Assembly (NCBI GenBank): GCA_963576785.1
Contig: OY756144.1
Coordinates: forward strand, 248,001-312,000
From: Chlorophyllum brunneum
Taxonomy: Eukaryota > Basidiomycota > Agaricomycetes > Agaricales > Agaricaceae
DNA: 64,000 nucleotides
Direction of reading: 5' to 3'
Shown here: piece by piece, positions 11,988 through 24,048 of the stretch
Layout of the letters: each line of letters opens with the position of its first letter
Numbering within the stretch: the first letter of the stretch is position 1
The notes under the pieces: generated by a model
What the model saw: the letters and a program-made list of their open reading frames with translations, nothing else
The model's database searches: none
Told to the model about the DNA's origin: nothing
Position numbers and translations under genes: made by a program

Positions 11988-14900
11988 ATGGCTACTAATA
12001 ATATTATCTCTAGTTTGCCTAAGCTCAATGGGCTGAAGAACTATGCATTCTGGTCTAGAAGGCTTCAGAATGCTTTGACTCTCATATCTGTCACTGGTTC
12101 CAACTAGTCAGAATAGACTGTAACAGATTAGGATCTCTCCCCTGGAGATCCTCAAGTCTTAATGGAGAAGGATAAAAGGAGAGATCAACTCAGAGGTCAG
12201 GCATTGGCTGTCATAAATAGCACTTTACCTGATTTCCTATTACTCCATGGACATGACACTCCTAGATTTCTTTGGAGTGACTTGAAAACCCAATTTGGGA
12301 CATCTTTTCCCACTGTAGCATATTTAATCCTGCAAAGGATGCTGCAAAAGTGCATTTCTGGGAACCAAGATCCAGCAATGGATCTAGCTGAATTGAGAAC
12401 AATGGCTTCTCAATTAGAAACAGCTAAAGTAAAGTTGCCAGAAGTTCTTGGCACAATGATCACTTTGAATGCATTACCACCTAATTGGAATACTATGGCA
12501 CAAACAACATTGGCAAATAATAACAATGTTGTAGATATGACCTGGGAGGTAGTTTAGCAAGCTATAAATGCTGAGTGGTCAAGACATGAAGGATCTAGAC
12601 CCTCTATGTCTAACCAACAAGCTTCATATGCTGCTACTACTAACTACCAAGCTTGCCCTCAGGGCAACTTCCCCAGGACTTGCCCTGGACCACCTTAGAA
12701 TTGCTTCTATCCTGGAGGTGATACCAGGGCCCAGCCTGTGAGAGGACCTTACCACCCTGCCAATCCGAGTAGGCAGCTCCCTCAGTCTTCTCCACCTACT
12801 CCTACCTAGATTAACATCCAGAAGAAGAAGAAAAAGCCTAGGAAGGGTAAGGGTAAACCACAAGCCCATATGGCAGAAGCCATGGCAGACTTTGCCGCTG
12901 CCACAAAACTAGCAGTCCATCCCTTCACTGGTCCGGCAATAACCCCCTTTGACCTAATGAGGTGTATGGATGTACCTTAACCCACTCCCACTCCTCCAAC
13001 CACTCATGTCTTAGTGAGTGAGAGACCAAAACCTGTAACTTGGGTCAATCCCAAGAAGGTCCAGTAGGTGCATGAAAATGCTTATACTGAGCTTGAGAAA
13101 AAGGTGTATACTGAAGCACAAAACTTATGTTTCACTGCCCTACTCAAAAACTCACTGTGGATTCAACAGGTGATCATCTGGCATGACCGTGTCACTGGTC
13201 CTTTGCCCATGCAAATGGCAAAGAAGTATGCTTTCGATTGTTATGATTAGAGGATGCACAAGGTCTCTTACCCCTAAGCCCAACAAGGATAATTGGTGAC
13301 ACCTCCCAGTACATCTTCAGTTTCTTCTGGTTACCCCCCAGGTTGTACCTGTGAGGGACACACGAGAGTGAGTAAATGGTTCTCTAAATATCATAACTCC
13401 GATATTAATGCAACTCATGTCCATTTTGCTTTTCTCTTACCCATTGGTTTGCCATATTCCTTAATGGTTTCACCCAAATTTGGGACAAAAATCAATTTGA
13501 AATTACACTATGTGGTAAAGATCCCAAGCATAGACTTTGTTGCCCAGGGCAATTCTCTCAAACCTGGAGAAGTATGGCCATTCTACCTTTCTCCTCTGGA
13601 GAAAATAGTAGCTCTAGCTGTCAGGACTTATAACTAGGAGTTCCCTCCTCTTTCTCAGCCCTTCCCTCCTATGGAGCACTTTCAAAGTAAGAAATATTCT
13701 CTTACTCAGAAAGTTAAGACCACTTATAGGCAACCTGCTACACTTACAGTGTTGGTAGATGAGGCCTTCAAGTAGTGATAAGAAGGAGGTCGACAACCTC
13801 ATGGCACTAGCTCAGGATATTACCTATAACATCCATGACCCCAGAACCCTCTTCTGGGCCCCTTCCAAAGTCTCCCAAGTCTGAACCCTTTGCTTTGACA
13901 CCTTAATCTGAGGTGTCTCTTGGACTTTCATCAACTGACTATGGAAGTGACTTTAAGAAGAAGGGAAGAGCTGGGTACATGATCAATTTGATCTTAGATA
14001 CTCTTACTAACCCTAATATATAGTCCTGTTACCAACATACTAACTGGCCAACTTTGCAAGAAGAAGGGCAAGGGCAAGGGGAAGGAACATCGGGGGCTGG
14101 GCATATAATCACATAATTGGGATCTTTAGGATCCCATAATTATGTTAATACATGCAAATCTATAAATGAGAAGTATTTTAACACTTCTCAAATTTCTTAC
14201 TTCTCTACATGCATACCCAATCAATATTTAAGAGTACTGGATCAAATGAGATCTTGATCATTAAGCAATAATCAAATTATAATGCTACTAGAAGAATATA
14301 GTGATATATGGTTATTAGACTCAGGAGCATCATGTCATTATACCCCTTATGCGGAAGACTTTATCAACTTTGAAGAACTTGAAGTTTCAATCCCAATTAA
14401 AACTGTAGGAGCACAAGGTCTCTACCTTAATGCAGTTGGTCTTGGTACAGTTATGCTTAAGCATAGAGTCTGTAACAGGAAGATTGACAGCATTCAACTA
14501 ATGCAGATATTAATATATCCAATCTTCCTTCTAAAAGGAACTTATAAACAACTAATGTCAGTGGGACAGTTATACCAAGATGGCAAAACTATTAGAACAG
14601 ATGCCAATGATTCAGTAGTAGTTGATAGTGAAGAAAATGCTATTCTTCAAGCATACCCTTTAGCAAATCATAACACTACTTTACATTTTGTTAATACCGA
14701 AATTGTACATTTGGAACATACAGCTATAGCTGCAGATCCAATTGTTGGCTACAAAGTTGTATATGTGAGATTAGGATATCCCTCTAATTGTATCCTCAAT
14801 CATTTTGAGAAAAATATGATTGGGTTTACTCCAGTGCAGATGTAACAGTTGTGCCAAGGGAAAGATGCACCAGAAATCCTTTAGAAAAAACCCTACATGT

Positions 14901-17900
14901 ACAAAGTGTCCATTCAAAAGAATTCATTTGGATTTAGTTAAACTTCCGATTCTTTCTTACCATAAATTTAAATAGGTCATGACCATAATAGACAACTTTT
15001 CCTCTTATGGATGGATTTGCTTCCTCTATAAGAAATCAGAAGCAGCAGAAGAAATGAAAAATTTCATTGCATTAATTCAGACTCAATATGAGACTAAATT
15101 AAAATATCTCTGCACTGATAGAGGAGGAGAGTATGCAACTGATGAGTTACAATCTCACTTGCGCTCATTAGGAATTATACATGAGACTAGTGCACTGCAC
15201 ATACACCAACAAAATGGTCAAGCGAAACACTTGAACTGAACTCTAATGGATAAAGCAGAAGCCATGAAGTATCATACTTGTATTCTTGACAGTTGGTGGG
15301 AGTTTTCTATAGATCATGCAATACATATCTATAATAAAACACCAGTATCATAGCTCATGTGGAAAACACCTTATGAAGTATTGAATCAGAAGATTCCAGA
15401 CATCTCCAAAAAGAGAGTCTTTGGCTGTGGTACTTATGTCTTTCTCCCAAAAGAGATAAGAGACAATAAACTGACAGTAAAGTCAGAACTCATGATTTTC
15501 CTTAGTTGGACATCTGATAGGAAAAACTATTGTTTCATGAGACACTTAAATGGAAATGTAATCTATATATCTCCAACAGCCATATTCTCTAAAGAACATT
15601 TCTCTAAATGTATTAGGAAAAAGCAAGAAGAATGGATGAACCAACTATCATCTTCTACTTCTCGAAGTACACTTTCAGAAGTAATTGTCTTCCATACTCC
15701 AGATCCATCTACTGGTTTATCTTTTGATAAACTACTAAGCCTTCTACCCTAAACTTTTCCCAAAGGTTCTCTGGAAGATAGAACTTATAGATCTGTTCAT
15801 GGATGTATTCCAACTCCTTTCTCTGAACCTAAAAAGAATAAAGGAAAGGAAAAAGCACCAAATATCGATACAGATATTCAGGAGGAGTGGGATGGTATTG
15901 TACAAAACATTCTCTTTCCACCAAGAGAAACACAAACACCAGAAGATAATGACAGTGATGGGTTATCATATGCTGATCCACCTAATCACCCTAAAGGTTT
16001 GAACTATCTGCCTTCTCAAAGAGATGATCCAGATGAACAACCATTCATACCCTATACCCTTGTCAAAGATGATTGAGATGCTGGTCCTTCTGTACTACAA
16101 GGTCACTCGGATCAAATACTGGTTCCTGAAATACCTCAGAGACTGCAAAGAACCAGAAAAGTACCTGAACATCCAGGAAACTTCTATAGTTCTACCAAGC
16201 ATCCGACCAAAATTCTCCAGGACTATGAGATGTTCTAACCTCCTAAGTCAAAATTAACAAGTTCTATAAGTAGACTTGTTAGACAAATTTGATCAGAGGG
16301 TTCCAAAACTGGAATAATCGATAGATATTCTCAGTATAAAGCTTCTATAATAGAAGACTTATGCAGAGAAAGAGGAGTAGGGATGATTGATTATCTGTAT
16401 ACTCAAAAAGTTGAATCACCATTAGTTCCTATTTATTTCAAGGATCTAGATCAACTACCATCAGAAGAGAAATCTAAATGGTGGAAAGCGTGCTTAGAAG
16501 AGTTAAATTCACTCAAAGAAAGACATGACTTAGCTAAACTTCCGCCCAGAAAAAAAGCTGTCAAAAATAGATAGGTCTTTATACCCAAATCAGATGGTTG
16601 ATACCATGCTCAACTAGTAGCAAAAGGATTCTCTCAGATAGAGGGAATCAATTACGATGAATTATTTTCACCAGTAGTATGTTATGAGACAGCACAACTC
16701 ATATTTGCAGTCACTGCCCTCAATAATTGGGAAATGCTCAGTTTAGATGTTAAAACTGTTTATCTCTATAGAAAACTGGATGAAGAACTCTATATGGAAC
16801 TTCTAGAAGGTTTCAATACAGGTCATGGTAATATAGTTTGAAAATTAAACTGAGCTATTTATGGACTAAAGCAATCTGGACAACAATGGTGGAAGGAATT
16901 GACTAAGTTAATGACCAACCTAGGATTTGTCTAATCCAAACTAGATGCTGGAGTCTATTATTATTATGACTCTGAAACCAAAGAGCTTATTATAGCTCTA
17001 GTCTATGTAGATGACTCAATGTTCATTGGAATTAGAAGCTCTAGACTTCTACATAAGAAGCGAGTATTCTTATGAAGAAATAGGAATGCCAAGACCTTGG
17101 ACTAACCAAAGAGTTTCTTGGCATAAAAATTTCGTGAAATCCTATAAACCAATCAATTACCCTAGACCAAATAGATTATCTAGGAAAAGTTCTTGATTGA
17201 TTTAAAGTAATTGGAAAAGAAGAAATCCCATTACCAAATGGATTTATACTCAAATCCAATACAGGACAAGCAATACCTGACTTCATAAAGAGGTATCAAC
17301 AGTTAGTAGGATCAGTTATGTATCTGATAATAGGCAGTTGGTCTGACATAGCCTTTGCCACTGTTAAGTTATCACAACATATGACCAATCCTACTAAAGC
17401 ACATTATAATGCAGGCTTATATTTGCTAAAGTATCTTAATGCTACTCACAAATATAGAATTACCTATAATGGAAGTTCTATGCAAGGCCTTAATACCTTT
17501 TCTGACTCTGATTGGGCTGGTGATCCAATTAGTTGTAAATCTGTAACTGAATATTTCTGTTTATTAACTAGCGGAGCTATTGCTTGGTTAAGTAGAAAAC
17601 AGAAAACTGTTGCATTATCTTTTACCAAAGCTGAGTATATGGCTTTGTCAGATTGCAGTCAACAACTTGTTTGGACTGTCAATTTGTTAGAAGAAATTGG
17701 TATCCGATTATCAGCCCCTTATCTTTTTGGTGATAATGAGAGTTCAATATTTTGGACCAAAAATCCAGTAACAGAAAAACAATCAAAACATGTCAATGTC
17801 AAATACTATTATATTCGTGATTTGGTAGAAGAAGGAAAGATTGAAATATTCTCTGTGAAAGGCACAGAAAATCCTACTGATATTCTCACAAAGAATTTAG

Positions 17901-17953
17901 ACAAAATTAAATTCAATCTATTCCAACCTTGCCTTGGCTTGATGTTTGAGTGA
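11988..17953 (+). pseudogene. Copia-1 gag-pol remnant
   Basis: Order seen: Gag from ATG 11988 (KLNG-type N-terminus; main open part 12162-12557, stopped by a TAG at 12556 in the triplet before a Gln codon); protease with WLLDSGAS near 14310; GAG-pre-integrase; integrase with HLDLV (near 14930) and TDRGGEY (near 15115), but the third catalytic Glu is replaced in NGQAKHLN (near 15215); RT with YVDDS (near 17007); RNase H with SDSDWAGD and FTKAEYMAL (17500-17645); and the C-terminal KHVNVKYYYIRD. At least a dozen stops and frameshifts interrupt it. It is non-functional. Confidence 0.85.
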
Positions 17954-17987
17954 TTACAACTCTACATCAATACAGAGTAAGGAGGAG

Positions 17988-18548
17988 TGTTGAAGTTTCG
18001 GACATATTCTAGAAATAGACTATGAAGTCATTATAATAATAATAGACTGATCCGTTACTTTCAATCCATAGTAACTTCTTATGAGTTGCTCTGCATACAA
18101 TGAGAATCATAATGTTAATTGGTACTTGATAGATTATTCCAATGACTGGTATAATATGTTCCGCAGTACTCCACAGGCACTACACCGCAGTTAATGGGAG
18201 TCATAAGGAATATTCTATGTATTCCTAGTATTTTATGTAGTATGACTTGTCTATGCTCTAATATGTATATAAACTCCATGTAGCAGACCTAGTTTTGCAT
18301 CTTGTTCAATTGAACAACTTTTTTATCATTGCTTATCTTCTTGAGTACAACACAAGTCTCAATCTTCTCGACTTTGACCTATCTACCTCTGACACTGACT
18401 ACTTCATAACTAATATCTGTCTATCTGAATTACCTTTCTATAGATATCAGATAGAAGCTTATTATCTTGGTGAGTAGACCCTATGTTCTCTCCCACTGCA
18501 TTTACTGCTGCTCCCAGCAAACAACTTGTTACAGTCATTTCCTCAACA
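17988..18548 (+). repeat. Copia-1 right LTR
   Basis: This 561 bp LTR begins TGTTGAAG and ends CTCAACA, followed by the ACCTT duplication. Compared with the left LTR it carries small indels near 18055-18120, so insertion is not very recent. Confidence 0.9.
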
Positions 18549-19135
18549 ACCTTCTTCTCCTTGCCTTTTGCAGAAGATGAAGGTTCCTTTGAGACTGACT
18601 CTTCCAAAGCAGGTTCTTTCAGAGTGAGTTTAGGATATTCCCTGGGAGGTTCAGGGGGACATTGTTTGTGACCTGACACAACCCAGAGAGATTTTGCCTG
18701 AAGGGCAGCTTTCATGTTATTAGCCTACACATGATAGTTTGTACCATTGAGCTTTGGAAACTGTAAAGTTTCTGAACTCATTTTGCCAAGACTAGGGCCC
18801 ATAACCTAATGAGAGTGTAATGGTGCAGAGGTAGAGTTGGTAGACAATACAGGAGGGAGAAACTGAAGTCATGACATGAAAAGTTGTTAGATTAATCACA
18901 TATTACAGTACAATCAACTCACCTGAAGTCACAACACAAAAAGTCGGACTTCAGGGCTATAAGACAACATCTTTTTATACTACTAGACAAAGTAGAAGTT
19001 TCAGAACAGTATAATCTTGTGAAAGACATAAATTGGAGCTTTTCTAAATCATGAGGAGTTAAAGAAACAAACCAAGGGAAAGGAGAAGAAAATTGAGTTA
19101 TCATCAGTACGACGTCATAGCTCATCACTTTGACA
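18549..19135 (-). mobile_element. Copia-2 fragment, right part: Gag N-terminus and 5' LTR
   Basis: On the minus strand the Gag start lies near 18783 (MSSETLQFPKLNGTNYHV), followed by a stop where Trp is expected. The GGGCCC primer-site-like sequence is near 18791-18800. The LTR is 18810-19135, reading TGTCAAAG...TCTCA on the minus strand. Immediately to the right lies B-gene exon sequence, so copia-2 inserted into a B gene. The same junction recurs at 49214. Confidence 0.8.
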
Positions 19136-19500
19136 AAGCAGCGAATACTACCGAGAGATAGAAAGACAAACCGAAGATGAAGAGTCTATCAAATTTAATC
19201 ACCCCTTGGATGAGGAGATCAAAATAATGCAAAAAAGGTGGATCGCCGTTTTCTACGAGCATAAAAGACTTGAAAGATGGCTTTGGGGCCCTTCAAGTCA
19301 GGATACTTAGGGGCGGAAATATTCGAAAAATTGACAACTGGCAGGACAATGCTCAGACTTCCAGAAATGTAGCACTCGATGGTAGTTCCAACCCAACGAA
19401 TTTCCCGAACGGCCAAAAGGCCATTGTAGACGCGAGTGCATCTGATCCATCACCATCAACCGACCCAAAGACTTCGCACTGGAGGTCACTCTGGTCATGA
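19136..19500 (+). pseudogene. Truncated gene B last exon (upstream of pair 2)
   Basis: The sequence aligns with exon 3 of B genes from YYREIE to the end, with the QTEDEESIK and FGALQVRILRGG elements. A one-base insertion near 19250 splits the frame, and the C-terminal tail is shortened. The upstream exons are missing because copia-2 is joined at 19135. It is a non-functional relic of a sixth B gene and is repeated at 49215-49579. Confidence 0.8.
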
Positions 19501-19812
19501 ATTTTCTCCTACCTAACCTTTGGTTAGGGCGGTTCTAGTTTTGAGTATCAGACCGGGGCTAGTATTATCTGATGTATTTAGAGTATTCCTAATATGTCCT
19601 AACGAACAACAGAGTTATGGGGAATGATCAAATGTCATATGAGTCAGAGTCCTCGGACGCGCCCGTAACCGCCTGTCACCGGTTTCCTTTGTTCTACTCA
19701 AGGCTTTATCTGTAACAGGCAAAAAAGTCGGACTTTATATCTTGTAACCGGGATGCGAAGTGTTTCCACATTCGCATAGTATGTGTCAGGACCGGTTCTA
19801 GGGTAGAGAGTC
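19501..19812. repeat. Flank between B relic and pair 2 gene A
   Basis: About 310 bp with no gene. It resembles the 3' flank that follows B genes (a TATTTAGAGTA motif near 19574-19584 that also follows the other B genes) and is matched by 49580-49889. It includes the 3' end region of pair 2 gene A. Confidence 0.6.
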
Positions 19813-21719
19813 CTAGTTAGAGTTCGATCCCGCCAAAGCGTTCAACCTGATGATCTCGCTCGAGAGCTTCGTCGACACCATAGCAACTGTTCTCTCCGAT
19901 ACATTGAAAGGGTCCGCCGGGGGTTCCTGGGGTTCCGTCCCGCCTACGCTTCCCGAATTCGAATCCTGTCCGGCACGATTGTCATGATGCATGAGACCCA
20001 CCCCAAGTTCATTTGAGAGCTTCCACATAACGTTGACAACATTGTCCACCTTCTGCAAGGTATCCAGAGCCTCGGTAGCCGTAGCCAAAGGCCTCCCTAC
20101 CCAGTCGTGTGATCCATGTAATTTATCCCCCTCCTTCTGCTTTTCTTGCGCTCGTTTGCTCTTGCTCTTGCTTGTTTCAGCGGTTAAGATGGTCCTAATC
20201 TCTCCGGTAAGGGTGCGGGCATTGCGATCAAAGGGAACCATTTCGCGTGTCAACGCAGTAACCTCCGCAATGAGGGGAATCGGTCCGGTGTGGCCCCGTG
20301 TAACATACATAGTCCATGGAACGAAGACCTCCCGTATCTTGTTAAGGTGATCGGAAAGGACTTGGCACAGCTCGCAGACCTTCGCAATAAAGGTCTTCTC
20401 GTGATGGTCGCGAATAATATGTTTTGTCGAGAGGAGTTGGGTGAGAATACGAGAAATATTCTTGTTGTGATTGTAGAACTCTTCAACTTTGAGGGTCATA
20501 TCGCTCTACGTAATGAGAATCAACATCATCCGCTGAGATACAGATTACGGGAGTTACTCACTTCGATGGGGGACATTTCATTTAGAAATTCTTTCATCTA
20601 GAGTTATTTACGTCTATGTCAGCCAACGGCCCTACTGAAGATATATAAACCCACTTGAATTTCGAAGCTTAGCTGGAAGCTTAAGGCAGCGTCTAATTCC
20701 ACATCCACATACTCCTTGGTGAAAGGCTGTTGCCTCGTCGCCTTGCGGATTTCTTCCGCCACCGGATGCCACACCTCTCTTTGCGTCGAGCGCCATTGGA
20801 GACAGCAGTCCCCAAGAGCATTCTGAGCCTCGTTCGCTTTCCTTTCCATGTTTTCTATTCGCTTCAGCCCAGCTTTGTATGTTTCCTCTTGTTCCTGTGA
20901 TACTGGTACCAGTTCCCTCGGTCAGTTGTGTTTGGGTGAGTGAAACGTGGACACTAACGTTGTAGGGCTTGGTTAATCTTTTCTGATTTAATGTAGACAA
21001 ACATCTTGAGGAATGGGTTCACAACAGCCGACCCAATTGAGAGGAAGATGTTCCCTGATCCCTCTGGAACGTGAGTATTCTCGTAGCCAACCTGCTTGAT
21101 TCGCAGACGATTCTGTAGTTTTCCCTGCTCAAGGAGCTTCTGGCTTATTTTTTGCCGTGCTGGGCGAATTGCCTCGTCGACGAACTGGAGGTCTCTTGTT
21201 AACTAGTAGCGCAGAATCGAAACAGGAATGAAAGCAATACCTCGATCACTTTCTCCTGAAGGCTACTCAGCTTCTTCTCCCCAAGATCTCCAAGATTTCC
21301 GGCTACTTCTTCGAAGCGCTGTTTCACTTTCTTCCCCACAGCCCAGGCCTCTGCACCGTTGCTCGTGACCTGTATATTAATGGAGCGGAGTTCTTGTACT
21401 TTGCATGCCGTGGATGCATTCTCGTGGCAAATTGCTTCTACCTCTTGAACAATATCGTTTAGCAAAGTCTTTGCCCTCTCCGAAAGATCTTCGATGCATG
21501 GCATGTCTCTATTGTCGATTGTTCAGCAAGTGTTACGAGGAAGGACAAATAAGAGACTTGCATGGAATCTTCATCGACACCTTCGTCCAGAGCGAGACAG
21601 GCGACAGCCTTCCGCAAAAACCAAATGAATCTTTGGCCAACTTCTGTCGGGAGCGTTGAAGAATTTTGTGTGTTCAGCCTCTCTTCGGTGTTCAGCCTCT
21701 CTTCGACGTTGTTAGCCAT
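19813..21719 (-). CDS. Pair 2 gene A: helical protein with central hydrophobic segment
   Basis: Exons 21719-21562, 21508-21241, 21184-20959, 20902-20655 and 20505-19813 give 530 aa with no internal stop. Introns: GC-AG (GCAAGT), GTATTG, GTTAGT and GTGGGT donors with CAG/TAG acceptors. Residues 1-52 include a short in-frame duplication (TEERLN) absent from pair 4. Exon 2 carries SNGAEAWAVGKKVKQ. Exon 3 has IFLSIGSAVVNPFLKMFVYI at about residues 188-207, the only strongly hydrophobic stretch, with no signal peptide ahead of it. Exon 5 is long and helical with a Lys/Glu-rich patch (TSKSKSKRAQEKQKEGDK). It is nearly identical to pair 4 A. No named family is recognised; the architecture resembles alpha-helical pore-forming proteins, by inference. 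Confidence 0.8.
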
Positions 21720-22038
21720 GAAAGTAATAGATAATTAAGCAGTTGTTGAGGTAACATTCCACCCCGTAAGAGCCCTTTAAATATCCTGCCTTGGCGCCAT
21801 AGTACACAATAATCCAGGATGTACTAACAAGGAGAGCCTTGTCGAGTAAATCGGAAGATCGAACCGTTGAAGTTCGAGAGTTTGGACTTTGAGTTACGTA
21901 CGGCAGCTTGGCATGGTTCGGATTGGTGGTGGTTCGGAACAACACTCGGCCGCCGGCCCGGCTGTCACCATTGCTGGCGTGCGAAGGGGTTCGTTGCTTC
22001 CTCCTGGACGTTGAACAAGTGCGCGGCTGGGTTGTGCT
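21720..22038. promoter_or_regulatory. Shared divergent promoter, pair 2
   Basis: This 319 bp gap lies between the A and B start codons. It has a TTTAAATA box at 21776-21783, about 57 bp before the A start and placed as a TATA-like element. A perfect palindrome TGGCGCCA lies at 21792-21799 and an AACAAGGA block at 21825-21832. The same order is seen in pairs 3 and 4, suggesting a common control element for both genes. Confidence 0.55.
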
Positions 22039-23077
22039 ATGGCGGAACCACAACCTATCGTATGTGCTTACCTCAAAGTGAGTCTCAAATTTTTATCTGA
22101 CGTTGGTCGACTTCACCGATTCACTTGCCAGCTTCCGCCCGAGCAGCAAACCTTTTTCAGAATGCGAGAGATACCCCTTACTTTTTTGGAGAAGCTCGAT
22201 CGTTTAAGTCTTGTTCTGGCCGCATCTCATGATGAACACCCATGCCCCGCGGCTATCCAAATTATGCGTGATCTACGTAGGTCTGCTGGGGAGCAATGTG
22301 ACCAGCTTTCGGTGGTCATGTACTATGGCCATAGATTTGCGACCATATATCTTGAGCTGCTGCATGCCCTCCCTCCGGCCTCGGCCTGGAAGGAGACACT
22401 CCTCAAGGTTCATCGCGTGAATACTCACGCTATTCTCGCGGCGCGGGAGATGGGAGAGACACAGAAGGGGATGGTCAAGTTTAAGCAAGACATCACAGAT
22501 GCCGTTCGTCGAATCACAACAGCGTTGAACGACAGTGAGTGCCATTACTTCATGTCTCTCCAATACTTACGAAAGACCATCAGACAAGCGCACGGACGAT
22601 ACTGTATTTACCGCCGAGAACTCACAGGTTGTGACCGAATTTCTACATGCAGTGGATGAATGCAACAGGCTACTTCTGCAAAGTGGTGACTATTACAGAG
22701 CGATAGAACAACAAACCAAAGATGAAGAGTCCATCAAATCCAGTCAACCTTCGGATGAGGAGGCCGAAATGATGCGAGACCGATGGACCACATTCTCTGC
22801 GAGTGTAGCGGGTCTGAGGGACGGCTTTGGGGCCCTCCACAATATGGTACTTAGGGGCGGGGATATTCAAAAGGTTGATGGCTCGTACCACAATGCTCGA
22901 ACTCCCGGAGACACGGCGCCATCAGGTTCTCCCGACCCAACGGACGGCCAAAATGGACGAAAAGCGATTGTGGACGCCGTATCTGGTCCATCACCATCGA
23001 CCAAACCAAAGGCCTCACTTTGGAGATCTTCCTTACACCGCCTGTTCTCCTGCTTTACAACAAAACAGTTTAGCTAG
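22039..23077 (+). CDS. Pair 2 gene B: helical partner with amphipathic C-terminal tail
   Basis: Exons 22039-22077, 22132-22534 and 22584-23077 give 311 aa. Intron 1 is 54 nt, a multiple of three without a stop, but it is a real intron because the same interval contains stops in pairs 1, 3 and 5. Exon 2 carries GHRFATIYLELL. Exon 3 carries ENSQVVTEF, SSQPSDEEAE and a Pro/Ser/Asp-rich linker. The protein ends with SLWRSSLHRLFSCFTTKQFS, a basic amphipathic tail containing one Cys that is conserved in pairs 3, 4 and 5. It has no signal peptide or membrane helix. Near-identical to pair 4 B; function unknown. Confidence 0.8.
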
Positions 23078-24048
23078 ATTACCAGTTTCTGGGATTGGGA
23101 TGCAGCTAGCCTTATCTAATGTATTTAGAGTACTCCTACGTGCGCTATCATGCCTTAACGAACAGAGTTACGCAGAATGGAGAATATCATACTAGCCGAA
23201 GTAATTCTCGAACGCGCCAGTAGAATTCGTCGCCGGTTTTCTTAGGGAGGATCAATGACCCAAGGGTTTACCAACAAGGAATCTGACGGTTGATACAGGT
23301 CATATCCGGACTGAGGATACGAGCATCGACACTCAGGTCGCATGCATGCGGTCCCTTGTCTTGAACTGGGTACAGCTTGAGGGCCGAACCTCTCTAGTGA
23401 ACTGATGTTTGTTCTTCGATGTTACAAAAGGAACGGACAAGCGGGTTCCAATATCGGTGCTCCCTTCCCAGGAACGTTACATCTTGTAGCCAGGATGCAA
23501 GATGTCTTTCTACATTCACAGCAGTATACGCCAGAGACTGGTTGCGATGGCAGCTGGACTTTTTGCTGTTGTTTTCTGAGCCCTTAGATATATTTGGTTC
23601 GCAGGAGTTCACGTACACTATCGTGTCACTGCAACTCGGTCAAGTTTGGGGTCTCACGCAGCCTCCGCTACCGTGCGCCGTCAGCCAGATCCGATGATCC
23701 TGTCTCCCTCCATTGTACTATTTCCTCTCTATCCGCATTCAGCTTCTATTGTTCTCTCCCCTTCTGACAGAAGCGAACCAGTGGGCCCTAGTGGACCGCT
23801 GTTTTTGTTTCATCCGTTTCTCAACGCCTACCCGATTCCACCGCAAGAAGTCAGGTCCTTACCATTGAGCCAGAAAAAGAAGCTGAGCCACCAGACGTTC
23901 AGCAAATCCATCCCATGTTACATGAAGGCGTGTCGTTGGAAGCCGTTGTCAATTGTCCTGCCACTGAGGTATTTCCAAGGGGACATGATTGTCCAGATAT
24001 CGGACAGAACTTTACGGCTGTCCGGGTTAAGAGTCTGACGAAAAAACA

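Larger units (their letters stand above)
11280..18548 (+). mobile_element. Copia-1: complete but dead Ty1/copia retrotransposon
   Basis: The element is bounded by direct LTRs (TGTTGAAG...TCAACA / TTAACA) at 11280-11828 and 17988-18548 and flanked by the 5-bp duplication ACCTT (11275-11279 and 18549-18553). A candidate primer-binding site (GGTTATGGGCCC) follows the left LTR, and a purine-rich tract (AAGGAGGAG) precedes the right one. The interior encodes Gag, protease, integrase, RT and RNase H in copia order. The coding region is broken by many stops and frameshifts. It sits inside the gag gene of copia-2. Confidence 0.9.

Noticed and set aside
20290..20601. Plus-strand open frames opposite gene A exon 5 (also at 19991-20350, 29209-29688, 50068-50427, 60579-61079)
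   Set aside because: They are shadows of the long, codon-biased exon 5 on the minus strand; they have no own splice pattern, and the minus-strand frame is the one conserved in pair 5.
22039..22659. Reading gene B exon 1-2 as one unspliced exon in pair 2
   Set aside because: The interval is open only because the 54-nt intron is a multiple of three. The same intron contains stops in pairs 1, 3 and 5 and has clear GTGAGT and CCAG sites.
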